NCBI GenBank assembly: GCA_964534325.1
Contig: CAZHOR010000006.1
Span: forward strand, 55,345 to 119,344
Length of the DNA stretch: 64,000 nucleotides
Reading direction: 5' to 3'
DNA from: JdFR-22 sp964534325
GTDB taxonomy: Archaea; Halobacteriota; Archaeoglobi; Archaeoglobales; Archaeoglobaceae
Shown: piece by piece, positions 41,379 to 49,999 of the stretch
Position numbering within the stretch: the stretch's first letter is position 1
Layout: each line of letters starts with the position of its first letter
Notes under the pieces: generated by a model
The model's database searches: none
Seen by the model: only the letters and a program-made list of their open reading frames with translations
What the model was told of the DNA's origin: nothing
Program-made: the position numbers and the translations under genes

Positions 41379-42271
41379 TTAAGACCTCCATAAATTTGAT
41401 TTAATCCTTCCATGTCCTTGGGGCTAACTGGATCCAGCATATCTCTGAGACTGTCCCCCAATCGATTGAATGCCAATACAGTTAAAAGTATAAACAAACC
41501 TGGAAATATCATGGTTTGTGGGGCTGTTTCCATGAAAGCAACGCTTTCTTTAAGCATGACACCCCATTCTGCGGTAGGGGGTTGTGCTCCCAGCCCCAAG
41601 AAGCTTAATCCTGTTATATGAAGAATGGCAGATCCAATGTCAAGTGTTGCTAGAGCTATGACAGGAGAGAGAACGTTGGGGAGAATATGCCTCTTTATTA
41701 TGTAGAACTCCCCTCCCCCCATGAGTTTGGCACCCTCAACGAACTCCCTCTCCTTTACTTGTAGTACAGACCCCCTAACTATCCTGGCAAAATTGACCCA
41801 CCAAGTAACTGATAAAGCAATAACTATATTGATCAAGGAGCAGCCCAGTATACCAACGAGAGCGATAGCCAGAATAATTCTAGGGAACGCCAGAAGAAGG
41901 TCCACAACCCTCATAATGACTTGGTCGCAATAACCACCAAAATAACCTGACAGTAGTCCGAGGAACGTTCCTGCTACTACCGATATGGCAACGACAGTGA
42001 ATGCTGTGGAGAGTGATGTGGTGGCTCCGTGTATCACCCTGCTCAGGGTGTCCCTGCCGAAACTGTCGGTTCCAAAGGGGTGACTCCAAGTGGGTGAAAC
42101 CAGCCTGTTATCTAAGTTCACCTCATTTGGGTCATAGGGAGCTAGAAAATTGGGTAATACAGCCATTGACAGGAAAACAACTATTATAAAGATACTTAAG
42201 ATATCAGATACCTTTAAACTGGGAACGTAAATTGGCAACTTCAAGCCCTTGAGGTAAGGATTCTTGGTCAT
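41375..42271 (-). CDS. nikC: Nickel/dipeptide ABC transporter permease (NikC/DppC-type)
   Basis: A 298-aa permease with a long N-terminal cytosolic arm and six membrane helices. The EAA loop for ATPase contact is WVNFARIVRGSVLQVKEREFVEGAKLMGGGEF. The N-terminal region LAPYDPNEVNLDNRLVSPTWSHPFGTDSFGRDTLSRVIHG is typical of the DppC/NikC branch. It overlaps nikB and nikD by 4 bp each. Confidence 0.9.
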   Translation of the reverse strand: MTKNPYLKGLKLPIYVPSLKVSDILSIFIIVVFLSMAVLPNFLAPYDPNEVNLDNRLVSPTWSHPFGTDSFGRDTLSRVIHGATTSLSTAFTVVAISVVAGTFLGLLSGYFGGYCDQVIMRVVDLLLAFPRIILAIALVGILGCSLINIVIALSVTWWVNFARIVRGSVLQVKEREFVEGAKLMGGGEFYIIKRHILPNVLSPVIALATLDIGSAILHITGLSFLGLGAQPPTAEWGVMLKESVAFMETAPQTMIFPGLFILLTVLAFNRLGDSLRDMLDPVSPKDMEGLNQIYGGLK

Positions 42272-43221
42272 TTAGCTCCCTCCAGCTTTACTCTAGGATC
42301 AATTACAGAATAGCTCAAGTCAACCAGTAAATTGACGAGCACAAAAAGAAATGCTATTATAAGAACAAACCCAGAAACAACTGGAAAGTCTCTACCCATA
42401 ACAGAAGTCAAAAGAAAACTTCCAATTCCCGGCCAGCCAAAGACCTGCTCTATGATGACCGTTCCCCCAAGAAGATATCCCAAATCCAATCCAGCCTGAG
42501 TAACCACAGGATTCAATGCATTTCTAATAGCATGTCTAAAGATTACAACTCTGTTCGCCAGCCCTTTGGCATAAGCAAACATTATATAGTCTTCTCCAAG
42601 CACATCCAACATGCTTTCTCTGGTGACTCTCAATATCCTGGCTACCTGATGTGACCCAAGAGCAATTGTAGGAAGTATTAGATGCTCCAACCCCCCGTAT
42701 CCGAAGGAAGGGAGAACGTTTAGATGTATTGAGAAGAAAAATATTAGAAGTAGTCCCAGCCAGAATGATGGGATGGCAGTCCCAGTTGATGCAATTAGAT
42801 TTCCCAGATAGTCCAGCCAAGAGTTTGGTTTTACTGCTGATAGAACACCAAAAGATATCCCGATTACCAGTGCAAAACTTAGGGCTGATAGAGCAAGGAT
42901 AAAGGTTGCAGGGAACCTGGCCATAAACTCCTCCAGAACAGGATCTCCAGTTCTTAGAGATGTTCCGAAGCTGCCGTGCAATATATTGCTCAACCACCCC
43001 AAATACTGAGATATAAAAGGCTCATCTAGTCCAAAATGCACCATAAAGTGCTGTACTGCTTCTTGTGTGGGTTCGTATCCCATCTCCGCAGATAAGATCA
43101 TTTCAGCCGAATTACCAGGAGAAAAATATAGGAGAGAGAAAGAGAGGAGGGACGCAAAAAAAATGGTCAATGCTGCCCAAGGCAGTCTTTTTGCAATGAA
43201 GGCCCCTACCTCACTAACCAT
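42268..43221 (-). CDS. nikB: Nickel/dipeptide ABC transporter permease (NikB/DppB-type)
   Basis: A 317-aa permease. FIAKRLPWAALTIFFASLLSFSLLYFSPGN is the N-terminal helix of DppB-type proteins. The ATPase-contact loop is RVTRESMLDVLGEDYIMFAYAKGL and the extracellular GTSLRTGDPVLEEF motif is present. It starts 18 bp after the substrate-binding protein gene and overlaps nikC by 4 bp. Confidence 0.9.
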   Translation of the reverse strand: MVSEVGAFIAKRLPWAALTIFFASLLSFSLLYFSPGNSAEMILSAEMGYEPTQEAVQHFMVHFGLDEPFISQYLGWLSNILHGSFGTSLRTGDPVLEEFMARFPATFILALSALSFALVIGISFGVLSAVKPNSWLDYLGNLIASTGTAIPSFWLGLLLIFFFSIHLNVLPSFGYGGLEHLILPTIALGSHQVARILRVTRESMLDVLGEDYIMFAYAKGLANRVVIFRHAIRNALNPVVTQAGLDLGYLLGGTVIIEQVFGWPGIGSFLLTSVMGRDFPVVSGFVLIIAFLFVLVNLLVDLSYSVIDPRVKLEGAK

Positions 43222-43239
43222 CTAATAACCCCTGTCGAG

Positions 43240-44811
43240 TTATTTTTCTAGGTATACAGTAGCAAAATTAGTTCGGTAGATGGAAGGACCGAACTCGAAT
43301 CCTTTAACATCTTTTTTGTGGGCCACTACCTTCTCAATGTCATACAAAGGTACGCAAGCGTGCTGTTCCTGCAACAACCTGTAAGCTTTGGCATAGTCTT
43401 CATCTTTTCCAGTGCTAAGAGCTGTCTCAATTAAATTATCCAACTCTTCACTGTGGTATTTCCACTTGTCACCTGGATCCGGGTTTTCTGACCAGTAAAT
43501 TCCTGTGAGTGGCCCCTCAGGCAGTCCGGGGATTCCATACATATGATGGAGGTACAGGTCAAAGTTCCCTTTATCTTCAGCCTTACCAGCAGCTCCCCTC
43601 TCCATTATCTGGACATTTACCTTTATACCTACCTCTTCCAGTTCGCTCTGAACAAACACCGCAATGGAGTTAGCGTTAGCCTCTCCTTTGGGTACCACAT
43701 AATCAAGTACCAACTCTTCTCCGTTCTTCTCCCTAATCCCATCGTCATCGGTGTCTTCCCAGCCTGCCTCAGAAAGCAATTCTTTTGATTTGGCTGGATC
43801 GTATGGATATCCTTCTCCTTCAAGTGACTTGGCGAAGGGGTACCTAGGGGTTAGTATTGTTGACATCGGTGGTGCCACCGCCGCCAGCAGCTTTTCAACC
43901 ATGTCTTCCCTGTTAAGTGCGTAGTTGACTGCCTTTCTTACCTTGATATCTGTGGTAGGTCCGTCAAGACAGTTGAATTCCAATGTCTGCACCCTTCCAT
44001 ATGATTTTCTCTCAACAATAATATTCGAGTCCTCTTTTAGTGTAGGGACTGACTCATAGGGTATTGAGGCGTGATGCTCAGTAGCTCCAATTATGTCAAC
44101 GTCACCAGCCCTTAAAGCCGATACCCTTGATTGAGGATCCTCTATTGTCTTGAATACGATTTCTTCAACCTTTCCTCCACCCTTACTGACAATTACTGCT
44201 TTCTGTCCTTTCACGTACTCCTTAACCTTGAAAGGACCTGTGCCAATAAAATCTACTATTTCACCTTGTTTACTCCATTCGGGCTTGACAGAAGTTGGAG
44301 GTATTACCTCAGCTCTCCAAGGAGAAGTCAGATCTTTCAGGAAAGCACCGTACTGCTCACTGAGATTGGTCTTTATAGTGTATTCACTAGAAATTTCTAC
44401 TTCATCGATCTTCTGGAAGACCGTTCTTGTTGATCTTGGCCCTTCTTTACACCATTCAAAGAACCATTTTGCAGTAGTGCTGTTCCACTCTGTCCCATCG
44501 TGGAACTCAACATCCTGATTAAGATGAAAAGTATATTCCTTTTTGTTATCTGAGACTTCCCACGACTCAACCAGTGTTCCTGCTTTTGGCCTGCCGGTTT
44601 CACCGATGTCAAGAAAGGTATCAAAGACATTTGACTTCATCTGCCCACAATCTTTGAAGTCTCTATATCCTCCTACAACTAATGTTTGTTGATCTGGAGA
44701 GTTTTGGTCTGCATTGTTTTTTTGTTCCTCTGTACAACCTGCTAAGGCTAAAGCACCTACAACACATACTATCGCTATAAAAATCAAAAATTTTCTGTTT
44801 ATCTCTACCAT
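43240..44811 (-). CDS. nikA: Nickel-type ABC transporter substrate-binding lipoprotein
   Basis: A 523-aa family 5 solute-binding protein. The signal peptide ends in a lipobox (IVCVVGALALAGC), so the mature protein is lipid-anchored outside the membrane. SBP_bac_5 features are YTFHLNQDVEFHDGTEWNSTTAKW, IGTGPFKVKEY, LEFNCLDGPTTDIKVRKAVNYALNRE and YPYDPAKSKELLSEAGW. The ligand could be free Ni, a Ni chelate or a peptide; nickel is inferred from the operon. It lies 4 bp after the methyltransferase gene. Confidence 0.85.
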   Translation of the reverse strand: MVEINRKFLIFIAIVCVVGALALAGCTEEQKNNADQNSPDQQTLVVGGYRDFKDCGQMKSNVFDTFLDIGETGRPKAGTLVESWEVSDNKKEYTFHLNQDVEFHDGTEWNSTTAKWFFEWCKEGPRSTRTVFQKIDEVEISSEYTIKTNLSEQYGAFLKDLTSPWRAEVIPPTSVKPEWSKQGEIVDFIGTGPFKVKEYVKGQKAVIVSKGGGKVEEIVFKTIEDPQSRVSALRAGDVDIIGATEHHASIPYESVPTLKEDSNIIVERKSYGRVQTLEFNCLDGPTTDIKVRKAVNYALNREDMVEKLLAAVAPPMSTILTPRYPFAKSLEGEGYPYDPAKSKELLSEAGWEDTDDDGIREKNGEELVLDYVVPKGEANANSIAVFVQSELEEVGIKVNVQIMERGAAGKAEDKGNFDLYLHHMYGIPGLPEGPLTGIYWSENPDPGDKWKYHSEELDNLIETALSTGKDEDYAKAYRLLQEQHACVPLYDIEKVVAHKKDVKGFEFGPSIYRTNFATVYLEK

Positions 44812-44815
44812 ACTA

Positions 44816-45565
44816 TCACCTGTTTGGTTTTAAAGCAGAATAGCAATACTGAGAGTGGTTTTGAGCTATTTTATAAGGGAATGACATGTTCTTTCTTTTT
44901 AACTCTCTTATTTCATCAGTGGATTCGGCAGAGATCTGTTCAAATCCAACTTTTTCCAGTAAATTCACGACTTTTGTAGGCTCAACTCCTCCATTAAAAG
45001 GTAGTTTTCCTTTTGATCCATTGTGGAGTGAGTTCCAGGGATTTCTTCTCTCCAGAGATAGTACCAGGAATTTACTAAGTTGTTTTCTAGCCTTGTTTAC
45101 TACTCCGGTAAGAGGTTCGTGGACGAAAAAACATAATTTTCCATCTGGTTTTAATACCCTTTTCCACTCTCTTACTGCTTTTTCAGGGTCTGGAAGTGTC
45201 CAGAGAACAGCCCTGTTAACCACTGCATCAAAAGAGTTATCTTCAAACGATAGGTTTTCAGCATCATCAATTCTAAAATCAATTTTTAATCCCTTATTCT
45301 TTGCCTTGTCTTTTGCTCTGTCGATCATATTTTTAGAGACGTCTACTCCCACAACCTCATGCCCCATTTCTGCAAGTATGAGGGAGAGAAAACCCGTTCC
45401 GGCACCCACATCCAAAACTCTATTCACGTTCCCAAGCTTTTTCTCCAGCAAATTCTTCCAGGCTCTTTCCTCTCGCTTACTACTCAATACATGGCCGGGA
45501 GAATCATCGAATGTGGATGACCTATGCTCCCAGTAATCTTTTACCATCTGTTTTTGCTCCAACAC
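44816..45565 (-). CDS. Class I SAM-dependent methyltransferase in the nickel operon
   Basis: A 249-aa methyltransferase starting at GTG with a GGAGGGG site. The order is YWEHRSSTFDDSPGH, motif I VLDVGAGTGFLSLILAEMGHEV, VDVSKNMIDRA and NSFDAVVNRAVLWTLPDPEKAVREWKRVLKPDGKL. It is the second gene of the operon, wedged between the DUF4198 protein and the nikA-like gene by 1-4 bp spacing. Its substrate is unknown. Methylation of a nickel-binding small molecule or chelator is a possible role (inference). A second, diverged methyltransferase is encoded divergently at 46669. Confidence 0.85.
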   Translation of the reverse strand: MLEQKQMVKDYWEHRSSTFDDSPGHVLSSKREERAWKNLLEKKLGNVNRVLDVGAGTGFLSLILAEMGHEVVGVDVSKNMIDRAKDKAKNKGLKIDFRIDDAENLSFEDNSFDAVVNRAVLWTLPDPEKAVREWKRVLKPDGKLCFFVHEPLTGVVNKARKQLSKFLVLSLERRNPWNSLHNGSKGKLPFNGGVEPTKVVNLLEKVGFEQISAESTDEIRELKRKNMSFPYKIAQNHSQYCYSALKPNR

Positions 45566-46272
45566 TATATCCCCTCCATTACTGTTGTATAAGTAGCTGT
45601 AAGCCTTATTTGGTCATAAAGACCTTCTAAACCTTTTTTATCAAAATAATGAACTCTAAACATCCACGTAGGTTTATCTACAGGTATCTCTACCTTCCCC
45701 ATCTCGTCTGTTGTACTCTTAACTGTAAAACCATTGTGTCTGTTGCTGGTGCCTTCCAGTACAGCCTCGGGGAGAGGTCTTCCATTATGTGTCACTTCCA
45801 GCTCAAGGGTAGCAGAATCAAAGTTCAAAGGAGTAATCTCCAGCTCATTCCCAATTCTTTTTGAAGGTTCTGTGGAGTGCCCTATCGGTATGCAGGTCTT
45901 TGCATACTGATAAAAATAGAGGGTTTTTTCTACGTCCTCATAATCTTTCTTTGGGCCCCGATGAAAACTACCATCCCTTAACTTGGTCCCAACACCATAG
46001 TTGTTCTCCACAACTACAGTATAAGATCCCTCCTCCTCTGCCCTGAACAACAGGAGGAAGTAATCTCCTTCGCTATCCAGTACTGGGAGCATCAATTTTT
46101 CTCCAGAAGGAGTTATTATATAAGGCGTCCATTTCTCCTTTTCGCCCGGTCCATCTGTTTTCAAAGCGTGGCCCCATCCCACTTTCACTTTGACAAGCTC
46201 CCCTTTATGAAAATGGCTTCTTGTGGGCTCCAACCAGATCTCATGTCCTATAAATATTTTCGATACCGTCAT
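45565..46272 (-). CDS. DUF4198 protein (nickel-uptake associated), no signal peptide
   Basis: A 235-aa beta-rich protein. The N-terminus holds GHEIWLEPTRSHFHKGELVKVKVGWGHALKTDG, matching the start of mature DUF4198 proteins, which normally follow a signal peptide. Here only nine residues precede it, so it seems cytosolic or its leader was lost. A longer TTG start at 46290 adds six residues only. His residues at HEIW, HFHKG and GWGH could bind metal. It heads the nickel operon. Confidence 0.75.
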   Translation of the reverse strand: MTVSKIFIGHEIWLEPTRSHFHKGELVKVKVGWGHALKTDGPGEKEKWTPYIITPSGEKLMLPVLDSEGDYFLLLFRAEEEGSYTVVVENNYGVGTKLRDGSFHRGPKKDYEDVEKTLYFYQYAKTCIPIGHSTEPSKRIGNELEITPLNFDSATLELEVTHNGRPLPEAVLEGTSNRHNGFTVKSTTDEMGKVEIPVDKPTWMFRVHYFDKKGLEGLYDQIRLTATYTTVMEGI

Positions 46273-46483
46273 GTAAAACACCGTCTCCAAACATTAACAT
46301 TTAGTCCTGAACTTGGACTGTCTTTCCAGATACTGTCCGTTTTGTCAGTATTACTAATTGGAAAATTCCTCCTATTTAAATCATACTATTTGTTAATTCA
46401 ATCATAATAAGTATTAATATTTTAATCTTTAGTAACATCTATACCTAAATTAAAAAAATAGAGAGGTTGGAGAGGCGCTATAA

Positions 46484-46517
46484 TTAGTAACACCTTTAAA
46501 GTTAACAGTATTACTAA
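46484..46517. promoter_or_regulatory. Candidate NikR operator between nickel operon and methyltransferase
   Basis: TTAGTAACA (46484-46492), a 16-bp spacer and TATTACTAA (46509-46517) form an inverted repeat with one mismatch. A plus-strand TATA (AGTATAAAAACC) follows immediately. More half-sites lie at 46349 (TATTACTAA), 46429 (TTAGTAACA), 46537 (TTAGTAATA) and 46617 (TTAGTGTTACTAA), and a CTAATAC/GTATTAG repeat lies at 46548-46571. The same 9-16-9 layout occurs at 48581 and 52706. NikR as the binder is inference. Confidence 0.65.
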
Positions 46518-46668
46518 TAGTATAAAAACCTATTGGTTAGTAATAAACTAATACTTCTTCACACGTATTAGGTAGTAAATCATACAATATCCTAATCTTT
46601 TTCATTATGATGTTAATTAGTGTTACTAAAAAGGAAAATATTAATAAGTATTTGGAAGTGTATTTGTT

Positions 46669-47370
46669 ATGGGGTGTAAAAACCATATAAAGTATTACTG
46701 GGACTGCAATGTGGATCATCACCGTGAATTCTACTCTTTTAGCAAGGAAGAGAGGAATGTTTGGACGGATTTCTTAATAAAGAGATTAAATAACTCCAGA
46801 AAAGTTCTCGAGTTGGGGTGTGGCACGGGGAATGTCACTGAAGCATTAGTTGAGGGCGGGTACGATGTTACGGCCTTGGACATATCATATGAGATGATAA
46901 AAGAGGTTGGGGAGAGGAATGGTAAAAGTAAGGTACTGGTTGGGGATGCAGAAACACTGCCGTTTAGGGATAACAGCTTTGATGCAGTGGTATGCAGAAA
47001 CCTGCTGTGCACCCTACCCAACCCAGAGAATGCACTTAAAGAGTTTTTCAGAGTTTTAAAGGACCATGGAAGGCTTTGTGTCATAGATAAAACCATTAAC
47101 GATCGCAAATCTATCAAAAAAGTTATGAGCCAATCAATGATGCTAATAAAAGAGAAAGTCTCCGGAAACGAGAATAAACTCAATTCCGTATTAATTCCGT
47201 ATCACAAAGGTTTCAAACCTGGGTGCCTTGCATCCATCGTTTGCAATCTCGGCTTTAATGGAGTAGAAACAGATGAGTTGAAACACGTAAATACGGCTAG
47301 AAAGTCCCTCATCCCTAAAAATGCTGTTCAAGATGAGAACTTCTGCGTGACAGCAGAAAAACACCTTTAA
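46669..47370 (+). CDS. Class I SAM-dependent methyltransferase, divergent from nickel operon
   Basis: A 233-aa methyltransferase with HIKYYWDCNVDHHREFYSFSKEERNVW at the start, motif I VLELGCGTGNVTEALVEGGYDV, and NSFDAVVCRNLLCTLPNPENALKEFFRVLKDHGRL. It is related to the 45565 protein but has extra Cys and His residues (CNVDHH). It shares the operator-rich 380-bp region with the nickel operon, so both may be nickel-responsive. Substrate unknown. Confidence 0.85.
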   Translation: MGCKNHIKYYWDCNVDHHREFYSFSKEERNVWTDFLIKRLNNSRKVLELGCGTGNVTEALVEGGYDVTALDISYEMIKEVGERNGKSKVLVGDAETLPFRDNSFDAVVCRNLLCTLPNPENALKEFFRVLKDHGRLCVIDKTINDRKSIKKVMSQSMMLIKEKVSGNENKLNSVLIPYHKGFKPGCLASIVCNLGFNGVETDELKHVNTARKSLIPKNAVQDENFCVTAEKHL

Positions 47371-47453
47371 CCATTAAAAATTTCCTCATCAAATTCTTAA
47401 ACTTATCTTTGGGAGCTTTAAGCCGACTTTTGCTTGTAGTTGAGGAGGAACAC

Positions 47454-47642
47454 CTATTCTTGAGGTTCACATACCTCATTCTTAGCGCTATAAACTTCTT
47501 CCAGAGAAATCTTGCCGTTCTGGATGAAATGTCTTAAAATCTTGAATGCTCCACACTCCAGGCCTTCATCGCTTTCCTTATAAAAATCGCAGCACGTACA
47601 AAACAATTTGACGAAATCAACGTTACCACTCTCATCTCCCAC
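47454..47642 (-). CDS. 62-aa cysteine-rich microprotein
   Basis: MGDESGNVDFVKLFCTCCDF followed by ESDEGLECGAFKILRHFI. It has five cysteines, four of them in the first half (CTCC...C), suggesting a metal site. A GGTGAT and a GGGAG element lie upstream. It is preceded on the same strand by a 20-codon Cys-rich frame, suggesting a small operon near the nickel genes. Family not recognised. Confidence 0.5.
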   Translation of the reverse strand: MGDESGNVDFVKLFCTCCDFYKESDEGLECGAFKILRHFIQNGKISLEEVYSAKNEVCEPQE

Positions 47643-47669
47643 AGTATCACCACAGAAAAAATAAGAAAA

Positions 47670-47732
47670 TTAACAGGAACTCTTGCACTTACAAGTCCCC
47701 TTAACCACCTTTCTAACCTTACTAATCCTCAT
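47670..47732 (-). CDS. 20-aa cysteine-rich peptide
   Basis: MRISKVRKVVKGTCKCKSSC, with three cysteines in the last seven residues. A GGTGAT ribosome-binding site sits 5 bp before the ATG, unusually good for a chance frame. It ends 27 bp before the next Cys-rich gene. A metal-binding or sensor peptide is possible. A longer in-frame start at 47861 exists but lacks support. Confidence 0.35.
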   Translation of the reverse strand: MRISKVRKVVKGTCKCKSSC

Positions 47733-47943
47733 ATCAATCACCGTAAATAAGTTTTCCAAAAGATATATAAATAATTTGTTATTAAATACATTTAGTTTAT
47801 TAACAACGGGTAACAACACATCTCTCCCTCTTATGCAAGGAAAGCATTCAAAAACAATCAAAAAACTAGCTTATACCTACTCTCTCCTCTAAGGATTTAG
47901 GAGAACTTAATCACAAGTATCCTAAAAACTGTTTTCAACAAGA

Positions 47944-48420
47944 CTAAGGAATCTTTTTAACTCTCTCTTCGTTTCTCAAACTCTTATTTCCTTCATCTTT
48001 TCCTAGTCCATTTTCAGACTTGAACAACCTATTCAGTAATTGGTTAGGATTTGGTTTTACTTTAGACCAAGGAGTCTCTACAACTTCGGTGTAATCACCT
48101 TCGGTCTCATACCTCCAGATCACAGAAATCTTATCAGAATCAAAGAAAGCGTCTATCCTTGAGTTTCCATCGAGAACAACTCTACCAGATCCCCCGCAAG
48201 TACTACAGGTGCGATCCTCAATTCTACCTGCTCTTGCGAAAGGATCTGCAGATGAACCACAGCCCTTGCAATCCCAGCAAACAAATACTTTGCACGAGTC
48301 TATCTTTCTCTCCTTCAGAGGAGTTATTAAGTCACCATCCTTGTCCAACACCTCTCTCTCAGTCACTAGACCATTCCATTTTGACCAAATGGTTATTCTT
48401 ATCTCTTTGATTTTAATCAC
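47944..48420 (-). CDS. DnaJ-type zinc-finger protein
   Basis: A 158-aa protein with GTG start and a GAGGGTGG site. Two DnaJ-like motifs, CWDCKGCGS and CSTCGGSGRV, form one zinc centre near residues 49-83. N-terminal beta strands (KIKEIRITIWSKWNGLV) and a polar tail flank it. No J domain is present, so it is not a DnaJ itself. A candidate NikR-type operator lies 160 bp upstream at 48581-48614. Function unknown; metal response is inference. Confidence 0.6.
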   Translation of the reverse strand: MIKIKEIRITIWSKWNGLVTEREVLDKDGDLITPLKERKIDSCKVFVCWDCKGCGSSADPFARAGRIEDRTCSTCGGSGRVVLDGNSRIDAFFDSDKISVIWRYETEGDYTEVVETPWSKVKPNPNQLLNRLFKSENGLGKDEGNKSLRNEERVKKIP

Positions 48421-48853
48421 CCCACCCTCTTGGTAAGCTAACGTTTACTCAGCCCTAATTACTTTAATACTATTTTAAGATCTACAGATTATTTATTCAT
48501 TGTATTTAGGGGGAGAGACCACTTTAAGAAGGCTGGATGCGCACAGGGTCCTTATTTTCTGGCCTCTCCCATCATAGGAAATAGTAACAAATTTATCCAC
48601 AATAGTATTACTTAATAATAAACACTATAAAAAACTTATGAATCGATAAGGGAACAAAAAATAAGAAACCTCTCACAACACCCTATAACTCAACTAAAGA
48701 GCCCTTCAAAGCCAAAATTTAAGCTGCCCATCCCTCACGGAAATAAAAATAAATCCAGAGCTCTCACCAGAAAATTAAACTTAGAAATGTTTTACTGTCT
48801 CAAACCCACAGATTTAGCGTTTTGGCATAACCAAGTTTTTCTTTCAGTTCGTC
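48421..48853. other. 433-bp gene-free region with hairpin and operator
   Basis: No coding frame is convincing here. GGGAGAG at 48511-48517 and CTCTCCC at 48564-48570 form an inverted repeat, and the operator-like repeat lies at 48581-48614. The rest is AT-rich. It serves as the upstream region of the zinc-finger gene and the downstream end of trmO. Confidence 0.5.
48581..48614. promoter_or_regulatory. Third 9-16-9 operator-like repeat
   Basis: ATAGTAACA (48581-48589), a 16-bp spacer and TATTACTTA (48606-48614). It matches the arm sequence and exact spacing of the sites at 46484 and 52706, with one base of each arm changed. The nearest gene it could control is the minus-strand zinc-finger gene ending at 48420. 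Confidence 0.55.
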
Positions 48854-49360
48854 TCATTCTGGCTGCCTATTGGAGAAGTATTCGGTTAGTTCTTTCATCC
48901 ATTGGGGTACTCTGACTTCGGAGGCAGCGTCAAAGTGGGGGTGATAAGGTTTTATGTCGATAATTGGGCTCTTGTCTATGGCGTCTAGCCCCTCAACTTT
49001 TAAGGTATTATTATTCCTTTCCAGGAGCTTTACTACGGTTGCGCATACAGGGTTGGGTCTGGCTGGGGATCGGGTGGCGAAAACTCCTACCAAAGGATAA
49101 TTTTTTCTTCCTGCCGGGTGAACCTTGGTAACATCACGACTATCACCTGCTTTATGGGACCAGTAAAGCACCAGTATATGAGAGAAATCCTCAATACCAT
49201 CCAAAAGTTCTGCATACTGGTCCTTAATCACGAGTTCACATAAATTGTCTTGAGACCCTACTCTCTTTTCATCCAATTCCAAGTCCTCACCTCTCAAAGA
49301 AAGGAAAGGCTCCTTAACACTGCTTCTCACTATTCCCACGGGGTTGACAAAATAACTCAT
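48854..49360 (-). CDS. trmO: tRNA methyltransferase TrmO (TsaA/UPF0066 family)
   Basis: A 168-aa protein with the TrmO core: VNPVGIVRSSVKEPF at the start, ELLDGIEDFSHILVLYWSH, KNYPLVGVFATRSPARPNPVC and VEGLDAIDKSPIIDIKPY. It N-methylates t6A37 of tRNA using SAM. The ATG at 49360 is chosen over 49375 because GGTG lies 6 bp upstream and the family begins near this residue. It follows the TFIIB-like gene after 26 bp, likely co-transcribed. Confidence 0.92.
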   Translation of the reverse strand: MSYFVNPVGIVRSSVKEPFLSLRGEDLELDEKRVGSQDNLCELVIKDQYAELLDGIEDFSHILVLYWSHKAGDSRDVTKVHPAGRKNYPLVGVFATRSPARPNPVCATVVKLLERNNNTLKVEGLDAIDKSPIIDIKPYHPHFDAASEVRVPQWMKELTEYFSNRQPE

Positions 49361-49386
49361 CTTAACACCAACCACAAGCTATATCC

Positions 49387-49986
49387 CTAATCTCCCAGCT
49401 TATCTGCCAGCTCTTTGTACCTGTTCCTCACGGTAACTTCGGTTACTCCCGCAACCTTTGCGACCTCCCTCTGAGTTATTTTCTCCATTTCTAGGAAGGC
49501 TGCAAGATATATAGATGCGGCTGCCATGCTGGCAGACCCTTTGCCGCTGTTAATTCCATTCTCTTCAGCTTTACCATTTATTTCCATGGCCTTTCTTAAC
49601 ACACTCTCATTCAATCCAAGGACAGTGCAGAACCTGGTGATGTAGTCTGAAGGGCTGGAGGGCATATACTTCAACTTCAGTTCTCTGGAGCTAGCCTTGT
49701 GAGCACTCCTTACTTCTTTTTTGTCAACATTAAGGTGTGATGAGATCTCGCTCAAAGTTATAGGAGCTCCTTTCTGTTTGCATGCGGAGTAAATGGATGC
49801 AGCCACCATACAATCAGTACAGTTGCTATTTATCCTCTCAGATATTTTCCTGTACACAGTTATCGCCCTATTCTGCACATCTTCAGGCAGTTTAAGCGCC
49901 GAAGAAGTTCTATTTAACCTGCTTAAAGCTGAATGGTTTGCGTCTTCAGAACTTCCAGAACTCATTTCACCTTCACCATCTAACAT
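49387..49986 (-). CDS. tfb: TFIIB-like transcription factor lacking the zinc ribbon
   Basis: A 199-aa protein composed of the two cyclin folds of TFB (VYRKISERINSN...ACKQKGAPITLSEIS; ASMAAASIYLAAFLEMEKITQREVAKVAGVTEVTVRNRYKEL). Full TFB is about 300 aa with an N-terminal zinc ribbon and B-reader; neither is present here, and the DNA upstream encodes no Cys ribbon in any frame. A GGTGA site favours the ATG at 49965 over 49986. It may act as a specialised or competing factor. Confidence 0.85.
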   Translation of the reverse strand: MLDGEGEMSSGSSEDANHSALSRLNRTSSALKLPEDVQNRAITVYRKISERINSNCTDCMVAASIYSACKQKGAPITLSEISSHLNVDKKEVRSAHKASSRELKLKYMPSSPSDYITRFCTVLGLNESVLRKAMEINGKAEENGINSGKGSASMAAASIYLAAFLEMEKITQREVAKVAGVTEVTVRNRYKELADKLGD

Positions 49987-49999
49987 AACCTACTTTCAC

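Noticed and set aside
44886..45536. 216-codon plus-strand frame
   Set aside because: It is antisense to the methyltransferase gene with intact SAM motifs.
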